Below, one piece after another: positions 18,287 to 29,054 of a stretch of DNA of 64,000 nt. The stretch's first letter is position 1. Every line of letters starts with the position of its first letter. Below the pieces are notes generated by a model, which saw nothing but the letters and a program-made list of their open reading frames with translations, did no database searches and was not told the origin of the DNA. The translations under genes and the position numbers were made by a program. Origin of the DNA: Peteryoungia desertarenae (lineage in GTDB: Bacteria > Pseudomonadota > Alphaproteobacteria > Rhizobiales > Rhizobiaceae); NCBI RefSeq assembly GCF_005860795.2, contig NZ_CP058350.1:62001-126000 (forward strand), written 5' to 3'.

Positions 18287-20499
18287 TGGCCAAATCGCCT
18301 TACAACGATGGTGGGACGACCGCACCGGTAGCGCCCCCTCAAGGCGAAATAGACGCCATTCTGCAAGGCAATCACAGCGATCCCTTTTCCGTTCTCGGCG
18401 TCCACAAACTGGTAGACACGCATGTAGCCCGCTGCTTTGTGCCCGGTGCCGAAACTGTCACGGTAATGACCCTGACGGGCTCAGCCGTTGGCGAGCTTGA
18501 TCTGTTGCACCCAGCCGGCTTTTTTGCCGGCCAGATCAAGGTGAAGGATCCCCAGCCTGTCCGCTACCGCGCAACCAGAGGCGATGTGGAGTGGATGGTC
18601 ACCGACCCTTACAGCTTCTGGCCGGTGCTGGGGCCGATGGACGACTATTTTGTCCGCGAAGGCTCGCATCTGCGCCTCTTCGACAAGATGGGCGCCCATC
18701 CGATGAAACATCAGGGCGTCGAGGGTTTTCACTTCGCCGTCTGGGCGCCGAATGCGCGCCGTGTTTCGGTGGTGGGTGACTTCAACGACTGGGATGGCCG
18801 CCGTCATGTGATGCGTCTGAGGCGTGACAGCGGGATCTGGGAGATCTTTGCCCCGGATGTGAGGGCCGGTTCAGCCTACAAGTTCGAGATCATCGGCAAG
18901 AATGGCGAGGTTCTGCCCCTGAAGGCTGACCCATTTGCCAGACGCGCTGAGCTTCGCCCGAAAAACGCTTCGGTAACAGCACCAGAACTGGTGCAGGATT
19001 GGGAGGACGAGGCCCATCGCAAGCATTGGGCGAGCGTCGACCAAAGACGACAGCCGATTTCGATCTACGAGGTCCATGCCGGATCCTGGCAGCTTCGCGA
19101 CGACGGCTCGATGCTGAGCTGGGATGAACTGGCCGAGCGCCTTATCCCCTACTGCGTCGACATGGGCTTTACCCATATTGAATTTCTGCCGATCACCGAG
19201 CATCCCTATGACCCCTCCTGGGGATACCAGACCACGGGTCTTTATGCCCCGTCCGCCCGCTTTGGCGAGCCGGAAGGCTTTGCCCGCTTTGTCAACGGCT
19301 GCCACAAGGTCGGCCTTGGCGTCATTCTCGACTGGGTCCCCGCACACTTCCCGACAGATGCCCATGGCCTTCGGCATTTTGACGGCACCGCGCTTTACGA
19401 ACATGAAGATCCGCGCCAGGGCTTTCACCCCGACTGGAACACCGCGATCTATAATTTTGGTCGCGTCGAAGTCTTCTCCTATCTCGTGAACAATGCCCTC
19501 TATTGGGCTGAGAAGTTTCATCTGGACGGGCTTAGGGTCGATGCCGTCGCCTCCATGCTTTATCTCGATTATTCGCGCAAAGAAGGCGAATGGGTGCCCA
19601 ATGAATATGGCGGGCGGGAGAACCTGGAGTCGGTCCGTTTCCTTCAGGAAATGAACCGCCATGCCTATGGCAGCCATCCGGGTATCATGACCATTGCCGA
19701 AGAATCGACCTCTTGGCCGAAGGTGTCGCAGCCGGTGCATGAAGGCGGGCTCGGCTTCGGCTTCAAGTGGAACATGGGCTTCATGCATGACACGCTGAGC
19801 TATTTCGCTCGCGACCCTGTGCATCGCAAATACCACCATCAGGAGATCACGTTCGGGCTTCTCTACGCCTTCTCGGAAAACTTCGTGCTGCCAATTTCCC
19901 ATGACGAAGTCGTCCATGGCAAAGGCTCGATGATCGCCAAAATGCCCGGCGATGACTGGCAGAAATTTGCCAATCTGCGCGCCTATTACGGCTTCATGTG
20001 GGGCCATCCGGGCAAGAAGCTTCTGTTCATGGGGCAGGAATTTGCCCAATGGAGCGAATGGAGCGAGGCTCGCTCGCTCGACTGGAACCTTCTCCAGTAT
20101 CATCCGCATGAAGGCATGCGCCGCCTGATCCGGGATCTGAACTCGACCTATCGAGCAAAGGCAGCGCTCCATGCCCGCGATTGCGAAGGCGAAGGATTTG
20201 AGTGGATCGTCAGCAATGACCAGGAAAACTCGGTTTTCGCCTTCCTGAGAAAGGCGCCAGATGCAAGGCCGATCGCCGTGATTGCGAACCTCACACCGGT
20301 TTATCATGAAAGCTACCAACTGCCGCTTCCGCATGCCGGACGCTGGCGCGAAATACTCAATACCGATGCTGAAATCTACGGAGGCAGCGGCAAGGGCAAC
20401 GGCGGCAGGGTGGAGGCCCTGAACGCCGACGGTGACTGGGCAAAAGCACAGATTACCCTACCGCCTCTCGCCGTGATCATGCTTGAATTGGACCATTGA
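18286..20499 (+). CDS. glgB: 1,4-alpha-glucan branching enzyme
   Basis: A 737-residue GH13 branching enzyme. An N1 domain (residues ~15-100) is followed by a CBM48 domain ([22 protein letters not shown]), the catalytic barrel, and a C-terminal beta domain. The nucleophile is Asp419 in [12 protein letters not shown] and the acid/base Glu472 in [22 protein letters not shown] carries a conserved transition-state His-Asp pair. It makes the alpha-1,6 branches of glycogen. GGAGA stands before the ATG, and the start codon shares bases with the glgP stop, so translation is coupled. Confidence 0.96.
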   Translation: MAKSPYNDGGTTAPVAPPQGEIDAILQGNHSDPFSVLGVHKLVDTHVARCFVPGAETVTVMTLTGSAVGELDLLHPAGFFAGQIKVKDPQPVRYRATRGDVEWMVTDPYSFWPVLGPMDDYFVREGSHLRLFDKMGAHPMKHQGVEGFHFAVWAPNARRVSVVGDFNDWDGRRHVMRLRRDSGIWEIFAPDVRAGSAYKFEIIGKNGEVLPLKADPFARRAELRPKNASVTAPELVQDWEDEAHRKHWASVDQRRQPISIYEVHAGSWQLRDDGSMLSWDELAERLIPYCVDMGFTHIEFLPITEHPYDPSWGYQTTGLYAPSARFGEPEGFARFVNGCHKVGLGVILDWVPAHFPTDAHGLRHFDGTALYEHEDPRQGFHPDWNTAIYNFGRVEVFSYLVNNALYWAEKFHLDGLRVDAVASMLYLDYSRKEGEWVPNEYGGRENLESVRFLQEMNRHAYGSHPGIMTIAEESTSWPKVSQPVHEGGLGFGFKWNMGFMHDTLSYFARDPVHRKYHHQEITFGLLYAFSENFVLPISHDEVVHGKGSMIAKMPGDDWQKFANLRAYYGFMWGHPGKKLLFMGQEFAQWSEWSEARSLDWNLLQYHPHEGMRRLIRDLNSTYRAKAALHARDCEGEGFEWIVSNDQENSVFAFLRKAPDARPIAVIANLTPVYHESYQLPLPHAGRWREILNTDAEIYGGSGKGNGGRVEALNADGDWAKAQITLPPLAVIMLELDH

Positions 20500-20512
20500 C
20501 GGGGAGGAAAAA

Positions 20513-21772
20513 ATGACACCAACAAAAAACAAAACATTGGCCCGTGATGCTATGGCCTATGTGCTCGCCGGCGGTCGCGGCAGCCGCCTCAAGGAACTCA
20601 CCGACCGTCGTGCAAAACCGGCCGTCTATTTTGGCGGCAAGGCCCGCATCATCGATTTTGCCCTGTCAAACGCCCTGAACTCCGGCATCCGTCGCATCGG
20701 GGTCGCCACCCAGTACAAGGCCCACTCGCTGATCAGACACCTGCAGCTCGGCTGGAACTTCTTCCGCCCCGAGCGCAATGAAAGCTTCGACATCCTGCCT
20801 GCTTCCCAGCGCGTATCGGAAACGCAATGGTATGAGGGAACCGCCGACGCCGTCTTCCAGAACATCGACATCATCGAGTCCTACGGACCCGAATACATGG
20901 TGATCCTTGCCGGCGACCACATCTACAAGATGGACTACGAGCAGATGCTGCGCCAGCACGTCAACTCGGGCGCAGACGTGACCATCGGCTGCCTCGAAGT
21001 GCCGCGCATGGAAGCCACGGGCTTCGGTGTCATGCATGTGGATGAGACTGACCGCATTATCGACTTCGTGGAAAAGCCGGCCGATCCTCCGGGCATTCCA
21101 GGCAATGAAGACTTCGCCCTTGCATCCATGGGCATCTATGTCTTCCACACCAAGCTCTTGATGGATCTCCTGCGGCGTGACGCCAACGACCCGAATTCCA
21201 GCCGCGACTTCGGCAAGGATATCATCCCCTACCTGGTCAAGACAGGAAAGGCCGTCGCCCATCGCTTCGCCCAGTCCTGCGTCCGCTCCGATTTCGAGAA
21301 GACACCCTACTGGCGCGATGTGGGCACGATCGACGCCTATTGGCAGGCCAACATCGACCTTACCGACGTGGTTCCGGAACTCGATCTCTACGACAAGTCC
21401 TGGCCCATCTGGACCTATTCCGAAATCACGCCGCCGGCCAAATTCGTCCATGATGACGAAGGACGAAGGGGTTCGGCTATTTCCTCGCTGGTTTCCGGGG
21501 ACTGCATTATTTCAGGCTCGTCACTCTACAAGAGCCTCCTTTTCACAGGCGTTCGTGCCAATTCCTATTCCCGTCTCGAAGGGGCTGTGATCTTGCCCAA
21601 GGTCCAGATCGGTCGTCATGCGCGTCTCACGAATGTCGTGATAGATCATGGAGTCGTGATCCCCGAAGGCTTGATCGTTGGAGAAGACCCGGAAATGGAT
21701 GCCAAGCGTTTCCGCCGAAGTGAAAACGGGATCTGCCTGATCACACAGAAGATGATCGACAACCTGGGTTGA
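20513..21772 (+). CDS. glgC: Glucose-1-phosphate adenylyltransferase (ADP-glucose pyrophosphorylase)
   Basis: A 419-residue enzyme making ADP-glucose, the committed step of bacterial glycogen synthesis. The nucleotidyltransferase domain shows [23 protein letters not shown], the regulatory/catalytic [22 protein letters not shown] and VEKPADPPG; the C-terminal left-handed helix carries hexapeptide-like repeats. Agrobacterium-type enzymes are activated by fructose-6-P and pyruvate; that allostery is known from the family, not read here. The start at 20513 has a strong GGGGAGG site; an earlier in-frame ATG inside glgB (20483) does not. Confidence 0.96.
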   Translation: MTPTKNKTLARDAMAYVLAGGRGSRLKELTDRRAKPAVYFGGKARIIDFALSNALNSGIRRIGVATQYKAHSLIRHLQLGWNFFRPERNESFDILPASQRVSETQWYEGTADAVFQNIDIIESYGPEYMVILAGDHIYKMDYEQMLRQHVNSGADVTIGCLEVPRMEATGFGVMHVDETDRIIDFVEKPADPPGIPGNEDFALASMGIYVFHTKLLMDLLRRDANDPNSSRDFGKDIIPYLVKTGKAVAHRFAQSCVRSDFEKTPYWRDVGTIDAYWQANIDLTDVVPELDLYDKSWPIWTYSEITPPAKFVHDDEGRRGSAISSLVSGDCIISGSSLYKSLLFTGVRANSYSRLEGAVILPKVQIGRHARLTNVVIDHGVVIPEGLIVGEDPEMDAKRFRRSENGICLITQKMIDNLG

Positions 21773-21780
21773 ACCACTCC

Positions 21781-23220
21781 ATGAAAATCCTTTCGGTCGC
21801 CTCCGAGCTTTATCCCCTGATCAAGACAGGCGGCCTGGCCGACGTCGCCGGCGCCCTTCCTTTGGCGCTGGCGGGTCTCGGTTGCGAGACGCGAACGCTG
21901 ATCCCCGGCTACCCAGCGGTGATGAAGACGGTCAAGGCACCGAAGAAACTGATGGAGTTTCCAGATCTGCTGGGCGAGCATGCAACCCTCCTGCATGCCA
22001 AGCATCAGGGGCTGGACCTTCTCATCCTCGATTCACCGCCTCTGTACCAGCGCTCTGGCGGGCCCTACCTTGATGGAAGCGCCAGGGACTATGCAGACAA
22101 CTGGAAACGCTTTGCCGTGCTTGCCAAGGCGGGCGCAGAAATCGCGGCTGGCGCACTTGCCCATTGGGAACCGGATCTGGTGCATGTCCATGACTGGCAG
22201 GCAGCGCTTGTCCCGGTCTTCATGCGTTATGCCGATGCCCCGGAAAAACCGAGCCTGATCACGATCCATAACATCGCCTTTCAGGGCCAGTTTTCCGCTG
22301 CTATCTTTCCTTCACTCGGCCTGCCCGCCCATGCCTATGGCGAGGCGCTCGAATACTATGGAACGATCAGCTATCTCAAAGGCGGCATTGTCACTGCCCA
22401 TGCCGTTTCAACCGTCAGCCCATCCTATGCCGAAGAAATCCTCACACCGGAATTCGGCATGGGACTGGACGGGCTGATCAGCAGCCGCACAGCCGATCTT
22501 TTTGGCATCGTCAATGGCATTGATATCGATGTGTGGAACCCGGAGACAGACAAGCTTCTGGCATCAAACTACGGAGCCGGCAGCCTGAAAAAGCGGGCAG
22601 CCAACCGTGCGGCCTTGACCAAGCGCTTCGAACTGGACGAGGACGACCAGCCGATCTTCTGCGTGATCTCCCGCCTGACCTGGCAAAAGGGAATGGATCT
22701 CCTTGCCGAGATCATGGATGACGTTGTGGCAACCGGGGCCAAGCTCGTGATTCTCGGGTCGGGCGACAGTGCTCTCGAGACAGCCCTTCTCACCGGGGCA
22801 GACAGGCATCGGGGCCGGGTGGGCATGTCGATTGCCTATGACGAAGCCCTGTCACACCTCATGCAGGCCGGGAGCGATGTCATTCTGGTGCCATCCCGCT
22901 TCGAACCCTGCGGCCTGACGCAGCTTTATGCCCTCCGCTATGGCTGCATTCCACTTGTTGCCCGCACCGGCGGGCTGGCGGACACGGTGATTGATGCCAA
23001 TGGCGCAGCATTGGCGGCCGGAGCGGCAACGGGCCTACAGTTTCAACCGGTCACTGCCGAACAGTTGCGCCGTGCCATCCGACGAACACTGCGGCTCTTC
23101 AATGATCGCAAGACCTGGACCCGCATGCAGAAGCAGGGCATGAAATCCGACGTCTCCTGGACCCGCAGTGCCGCAGCCTATGTCGATCTTTATCAACGCC
23201 TCGCTCAGAAAGGCCAATAA
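21781..23220 (+). CDS. glgA: Glycogen synthase (ADP-glucose type)
   Basis: A 479-residue GT5 synthase that extends alpha-1,4-glucan from ADP-glucose. The N terminus [22 protein letters not shown] contains the donor-binding KTGGL motif; [10 protein letters not shown] follows, then [12 protein letters not shown] and the C-terminal [18 protein letters not shown] with the conserved Glu. An in-frame TTG at 21769 overlaps the glgC stop, but the ATG at 21781 gives the standard N terminus. pgm begins three bases after its stop. Confidence 0.96.
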   Translation: MKILSVASELYPLIKTGGLADVAGALPLALAGLGCETRTLIPGYPAVMKTVKAPKKLMEFPDLLGEHATLLHAKHQGLDLLILDSPPLYQRSGGPYLDGSARDYADNWKRFAVLAKAGAEIAAGALAHWEPDLVHVHDWQAALVPVFMRYADAPEKPSLITIHNIAFQGQFSAAIFPSLGLPAHAYGEALEYYGTISYLKGGIVTAHAVSTVSPSYAEEILTPEFGMGLDGLISSRTADLFGIVNGIDIDVWNPETDKLLASNYGAGSLKKRAANRAALTKRFELDEDDQPIFCVISRLTWQKGMDLLAEIMDDVVATGAKLVILGSGDSALETALLTGADRHRGRVGMSIAYDEALSHLMQAGSDVILVPSRFEPCGLTQLYALRYGCIPLVARTGGLADTVIDANGAALAAGAATGLQFQPVTAEQLRRAIRRTLRLFNDRKTWTRMQKQGMKSDVSWTRSAAAYVDLYQRLAQKGQ

Positions 23221-24852
<1,632 letters not shown>

Positions 24853-24950
24853 ATGTGCGGACAAGACGGACGGAGAAAATTTCGTCCGGCCATTCCCACG
24901 ACGTCGCAATAGAAACAGCCACTGGATCCCCGCTAGATCGAGGCCGCCCC

Positions 24951-26906
24951 ATGTTGAAGCCATCGTTCGGAGCCATCGCCCATGATAACGGAGCGGATGT
25001 CTCGATCTGGTCGTACCATGCCAGTCGTGTCGAACTTTGCCTTTTTGACGAGGACGGCGAACAGGAACTGGCAAGACTGGAAATGGAACGTGGTTCCGAT
25101 GACGTGCACCGCCTGCTCGTCAATGGAATGACAGAGGGCGCACGCTACGGCTTTCGCATCCACGGACCCTATAATCCGACAGAAGGCCATTGGTACGATC
25201 CGACCAAGCTCCTTGTGGATCCCTATGCCACGGAAGTCGATCGTCCCTTCCGCTACCATCCGGCGCTGGGGCATTTCGGCGTCGACACGGCCGATCTAAT
25301 GCCGAAAACCATCCTGCGCACCCATCAGCCCGTCACACTCGGAAAACCGCATTTCGCGCCGGGCGGGTTGATCTATGAGGTCAATGTCAAGGCGCTGACC
25401 ATGCAGCATCCGGATGTGCCGGAGACAGAGCGCGGCACTTTGGCAGCGCTTGCCCATCCGGCAATCATCAGACATCTGAAACGCATTGGTGTCGACGCTG
25501 TCGAATTGATGCCGATCACGGCCTGGATTGACGAACGCCACCTGCCGCCTTTGGGTCTCACCAACAGCTGGGGTTATAACCCGGTGGCCATGATGGCGCT
25601 TGATCCACGCATTGTGCCCGGAGGTATCCGCGAGCTTCGTGAGACAGTCGCCGCCCTGCACGCCGAAGGCATCGGGGTCATCCTCGACCTCGTCTTCAAC
25701 CACACGGGCGAAAGCGATGTTCATGGCACAACGCTTTCACTGCGGGGTATCGACAACCGTTCTCTCTTCCGGCATGTCACCGATGATCCCGGTACGCTGG
25801 TCAACGATACGGGCTGTGGCAACACGCTCGCCTGCGACCATCCCTATATCCGCCGGCTGATTGTCGATACGCTTCGCCACTTCGTCCAAAATGCCGGTAT
25901 CGATGGTTTCCGCTTCGACCTTGCACCAGTCCTTGGACGACACTGGAACGGCTTCCATCCCGATGCGCCGACACTGAGAGCCATACTCGATGATGATCTC
26001 CTCAAAGACCGGATCATGATCGCCGAGCCTTGGGATATCGGTCCCGGCGGCTATCAGCTCGGACGTTTTCCGTCCCCGTTTCTGGAATGGAACGACCGCG
26101 CCCGTGATACCTTCCGTCGTCATTGGCGCGGCGACGCTGGAACGACCGGAGATCTTGCAACGGCACTTGCGGGATCATCGGATCTTTTCGCTCCGACGGG
26201 TTACGGCAAGACCCGCAGCGTCAACTTCATTGCCGCTCATGACGGTTTTTCCCTGTTTGACCTCGTTTCCCATCAGCACAAGCACAACGAGGCCAACGGC
26301 GAAGACAATCGCGACGGCCATAACGAAAACCATTCCTGGAACAATGGTGTGGAAGGGGACACGGACAATGCGGCGATTGCACAAAACCGCGTCACCGACG
26401 TCAAGGCGCTGCTCTCCACGCTCTTTGCCAGCCGTGGCACCATCATGATGACGGCAGGTGACGAGTTTGGCCGCAGCCAGAAGGGCAATAACAATGCCTA
26501 TTGCCAGGACAACCCGCTGACATGGCTGGACTGGGATGGTGCAAATGACGACCTGATCGAACATACGGCCCTTCTCTCGAAGTTTCGCCGGCGCTTCACT
26601 GCCTTGCAGGAGACGGATATCCTCACCGATGCGGAGGTGGACTGGGTGACATCCGCAGGCACGCCGATGACAGTGGCTGACTGGGAGATGCCGGACCGTG
26701 CGACATTCGCGATGATCCTGAAAACCCATGATCGCGACACCGGCAAAAATGTTCGCCTCGCCATCCTTTTCAATCGTGGACGGGAGCCAAGCGACTTCGC
26801 ACTTCCGGATGGGCGCAATCTTCACTGGCAAAACGCCTTTTCCGGAAAACAAGGCGCAAAGCTTGCGCTCGCGCCTCGAAGCGTCGAGTTCTGGGTCGGG
26901 ACCTGA
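24951..26906 (+). CDS. glgX: Glycogen debranching enzyme GlgX
   Basis: A 651-residue GH13 isoamylase-type enzyme that removes the short branches left by GlgP. CBM48 leads (VSIWSYHASRVELCLFDEDG), then the barrel with LDLVFNHTGE, the nucleophile Asp323 in GFRFDLAPVLGR, the acid/base in MIAEPWDIGPGGYQ and the late NFIAAHDGFSLFD. I chose the ATG at 24951 (GAGG upstream), giving MLKPSFGAIAHDNGAD. A GTG at 24855 stays open and lies two bases after pgm, so the longer form cannot be excluded. It ends the glycogen operon. Confidence 0.93.
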   Translation: MLKPSFGAIAHDNGADVSIWSYHASRVELCLFDEDGEQELARLEMERGSDDVHRLLVNGMTEGARYGFRIHGPYNPTEGHWYDPTKLLVDPYATEVDRPFRYHPALGHFGVDTADLMPKTILRTHQPVTLGKPHFAPGGLIYEVNVKALTMQHPDVPETERGTLAALAHPAIIRHLKRIGVDAVELMPITAWIDERHLPPLGLTNSWGYNPVAMMALDPRIVPGGIRELRETVAALHAEGIGVILDLVFNHTGESDVHGTTLSLRGIDNRSLFRHVTDDPGTLVNDTGCGNTLACDHPYIRRLIVDTLRHFVQNAGIDGFRFDLAPVLGRHWNGFHPDAPTLRAILDDDLLKDRIMIAEPWDIGPGGYQLGRFPSPFLEWNDRARDTFRRHWRGDAGTTGDLATALAGSSDLFAPTGYGKTRSVNFIAAHDGFSLFDLVSHQHKHNEANGEDNRDGHNENHSWNNGVEGDTDNAAIAQNRVTDVKALLSTLFASRGTIMMTAGDEFGRSQKGNNNAYCQDNPLTWLDWDGANDDLIEHTALLSKFRRRFTALQETDILTDAEVDWVTSAGTPMTVADWEMPDRATFAMILKTHDRDTGKNVRLAILFNRGREPSDFALPDGRNLHWQNAFSGKQGAKLALAPRSVEFWVGT

Positions 26907-26994
26907 CTTCTCGCACTGCAGCAACTGACGCCTGTTCAGCTTGTTGAGAAGCGGTTATAGCTGACTGCAATCGTTCAAAGATCAGGTTGATTTC

Positions 26995-27483
26995 ATGCCG
27001 CAGGAGATTTCGCTCAGGGACGTGCCGGGCCTCGTTGGAACCATCGTCGGCGTGTCCGACTGGATCACCGTCGACCAGCGGATGATCGATGCCTTTGCAG
27101 GCGCCACCATGGACCACCAGTTCATCCACACCGACCCCGTGCGCGCAGCAGCAGAAACGCCCTTTGGCGGCACGATCGCCCACGGCTTTTTGACGCTCTC
27201 CTTGCTCTCTGCCATGAACTACAACTGCCTGCCAAAGATCCGCGAACAGACGATGGGCATCAACTACGGCTTCGAGAAAGTCCGCTTCATGTCACCCGTG
27301 CGCACAGGCAAGCGCATTCGCGGCTCCTTCAAGCTCGCCGAAGCCCGCTTTCGCGGCGCCGGCATGCTGATGAACACCTATGAGGTCACGGTCGAGATCG
27401 AGGACGAGCGCAAGCCGGCGCTGACGGCCAACTGGATCACCATTTCGCAGTTCGACCCGAAGGATCGACCGGAAGGGGTCTAG
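26995..27483 (+). CDS. MaoC-like hot-dog-fold dehydratase (NodN-like)
   Basis: A 162-residue single hot-dog domain. The hydratase signature is DQRMIDAFAGATMDHQFIHTDP followed by PFGGTIAHGFLTLSLL, where Asp and His form the active site of R-specific enoyl-CoA hydratases. Rhizobial relatives include NodN-like proteins and acyl-CoA hydratases; the substrate is unknown. It is monocistronic, about 90 bases after the glycogen operon and on the same strand. Confidence 0.87.
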   Translation: MPQEISLRDVPGLVGTIVGVSDWITVDQRMIDAFAGATMDHQFIHTDPVRAAAETPFGGTIAHGFLTLSLLSAMNYNCLPKIREQTMGINYGFEKVRFMSPVRTGKRIRGSFKLAEARFRGAGMLMNTYEVTVEIEDERKPALTANWITISQFDPKDRPEGV

Positions 27484-27704
27484 CCGGATCCGATAGGGGG
27501 AAGCAACGCCATGGTGTCGGATCGTACCGAAGTCATTCGAGAAAGTTTTTGCCGCCAGGCCCGCTCATGTGAGGGTTTGGGTCAAATGGGCGGTGTGGGA
27601 GACCCAGTTGCCTGAACGCAACAGAGTTGCGGGGTGACACCACTCATAAAAAATGTCGCGATCAAAAGGATGATTCCCGTCGATCATGAAGGCAGTTGCG
27701 GTAT

Positions 27705-28052
27705 CTAGCTTTTCGCTCTTGGCGAACCTGCGAGACCGAGAAAGACAAGAACAGCCTGATTGAGCCGCAGGATATCGGCGTCATCCAACCGTCCGACTTT
27801 TGTTCCGATCTTGGACTTCGGAACTGTCGTGATCTTGTCCACCATGAGGTGGCAAGGCGTATGCAACCCGTTTCTTTCATTCGGCGTCACCGGCAGCCGA
27901 AATAGCGGTGCGTCTGTTTCATCTGTGGTGAAGGCGCAGATGGTGATGGAATCCGTGGCGTCAAACGCCTCATCCTGCACCACGACAACGGGGCGGGGCT
28001 CTCCCGCATAGTCCTTGCCGCCGGAGACCGTCCATATGTCGCCGCGTCTCAC
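27705..28052 (-). CDS. MazF/PemK-type toxin
   Basis: A 115-residue toxin of the MazF/PemK (CcdB-like fold) superfamily: RRGDIWTVSGGKDYAGEPRPVVVVQ at the N terminus, then FDATDSITICAFTTDE, and VDKITTVPKSKIG. Characterised members are ribosome-independent mRNA interferases. The GTG start overlaps the antitoxin stop by four bases (GTGA), the usual translational coupling. The pairing with a DUF3018 antitoxin is a recurring combination in Proteobacteria. Cleavage specificity cannot be read. Confidence 0.88.
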   Translation of the reverse strand: MRRGDIWTVSGGKDYAGEPRPVVVVQDEAFDATDSITICAFTTDETDAPLFRLPVTPNERNGLHTPCHLMVDKITTVPKSKIGTKVGRLDDADILRLNQAVLVFLGLAGSPRAKS

Positions 28053-28288
28053 GCACCTTCACCATCTTCGAAGTCGATGGCGGAGGCCGCATCGATGAAT
28101 GACTGATCGCTCAGCGCATGAGCGCTCGTTGCAACTGCAAGTGACTGACGATGCGCTTCCGCCTTGAACGCCGGCGCACGGACGTCTGGCACCCAGATCT
28201 GGATCGGGCGTAAACCTTGCGACCGCAGGCGCGCGCGATGCTCGCTCACCTTCAGGCGGGATGGCTTGGGTTTGGCGATAGAGGACAT
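28049..28288 (-). CDS. DUF3018 / MazE-family antitoxin
   Basis: A 79-residue basic protein with the DUF3018 pattern SEHRARLRSQGLRPIQIWVPD, which starts a likely DNA-binding domain, and an acidic C terminus that probably wraps the toxin. The ATG at 28288 has GGAG eight bases upstream; a longer start at 28300 does not have a good site. A perfect 14-bp palindrome lies about 47 bases upstream and is the likely autoregulatory operator. Confidence 0.83.
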   Translation of the reverse strand: MSSIAKPKPSRLKVSEHRARLRSQGLRPIQIWVPDVRAPAFKAEAHRQSLAVATSAHALSDQSFIDAASAIDFEDGEGA

Positions 28289-28334
28289 GACAGGCTCCAT
28301 CTGCTTCGCATCATTGTTTTCACAACCTTGATCG

Positions 28335-28348
28335 GGTTACATGTAACC
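28335..28348. promoter_or_regulatory. Perfect 14-bp palindrome, probable toxin-antitoxin operator
   Basis: GGTTACATGTAACC reads identically on both strands and lies about 47 bases before the antitoxin start. Antitoxins of this class usually repress their own promoter through such a site. The promoter itself could not be identified. Confidence 0.6.
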
Positions 28349-28445
28349 TATCATGGACCGACAGAGATTGCGAGCCTTTACGATGCAGAGTGCGGAGGTG
28401 ACAGGAGGCATTTGCAACCGCGACCAGGCAGGGTGTCGTGTTCCG

Positions 28446-28475
28446 CAAAAAAAGGCCGGGTCACCCCGGCCTCCT
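28446..28475 (-). terminator. Rho-independent terminator of the sox operon
   Basis: On the minus strand GGCCGGGG pairs with CCCGGCC around a short loop and is followed by seven T residues. It lies about 25 bases past the soxG stop. Confidence 0.85.
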
Positions 28476-28499
28476 CAAATCTCTCAAAGCACCCGCCCC

Positions 28500-29054
28500 T
28501 CAGAGCGAAGCATCCTCCGCGCCCTCGGCGAGCATGCCGAACGCGTACTCCGCAAAGGACCGCCAGCATTCGACGCGGAAGGTCTCTTCCTCAACGCGGT
28601 AGAGTATGATCTCGATCTTGCCGAACACCGTGCGTGTCACAGCCCCCACCGGGAAGGCGGCGAGCGAGAGGTCGAGCGGGCAGGCCGCATTCAGGGTGTC
28701 GGCAGCGGCAGGTCCCGAAACGATGATCGCGGTGTTGCGGTGGGAGATGTCGGTCGCCGAATGCACCACGCCGGAGGCGGCGCAATCGGCCATCAGCGTG
28801 TCACCCTTCTCATCGATCAGGAACCATTCGTCCGGACCGATCCAGAAGGCCGTGCGGCCCTTGGCGGAGGCGGAGGTCTTCGGCTTTGTCGGAAGTTTCA
28901 GACCGAGCGACTTCGAAAGACCGGCAACGGCATCGGCACCGGCGCGCAGTGAGACGCGGGTCGCGGGAAGCGCCGGGGTGAGGCGCACCTTGGCGCTGCC
29001 GCCATGGAAGCCGGCGAGAACGTTTCTGCGTTCTGCAACAGACATATCAGCCAT
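28500..29054 (-). CDS. soxG: Sarcosine oxidase, gamma subunit
   Basis: A 184-residue gamma subunit of heterotetrameric sarcosine oxidase. The family pattern is loose, but RTAFWIGPDEWFLIDEKGD, VVHSATDISHRNTAIIVSGPAAADTLNAACPLDL and the C-terminal WRSFAEYAFGML are typical. It resembles a small GcvT-like domain and holds the complex together. The ATG at 29054, with an AGGAGG site, overlaps the end of soxA by eight bases. An upstream in-frame start at 29078 is not needed. Confidence 0.9.
   Translation of the reverse strand: MADMSVAERRNVLAGFHGGSAKVRLTPALPATRVSLRAGADAVAGLSKSLGLKLPTKPKTSASAKGRTAFWIGPDEWFLIDEKGDTLMADCAASGVVHSATDISHRNTAIIVSGPAAADTLNAACPLDLSLAAFPVGAVTRTVFGKIEIILYRVEEETFRVECWRSFAEYAFGMLAEGAEDASL

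Noticed and set aside
18871..20334. A 487-codon open frame on the minus strand inside glgB
   Set aside because: The opposite strand has full GH13 catalytic motifs, so the frame is a by-product of codon bias.
27484..27704. Possible small gene in the gap after the MaoC-like gene
   Set aside because: No frame with a ribosome-binding site or recognisable sequence was found.
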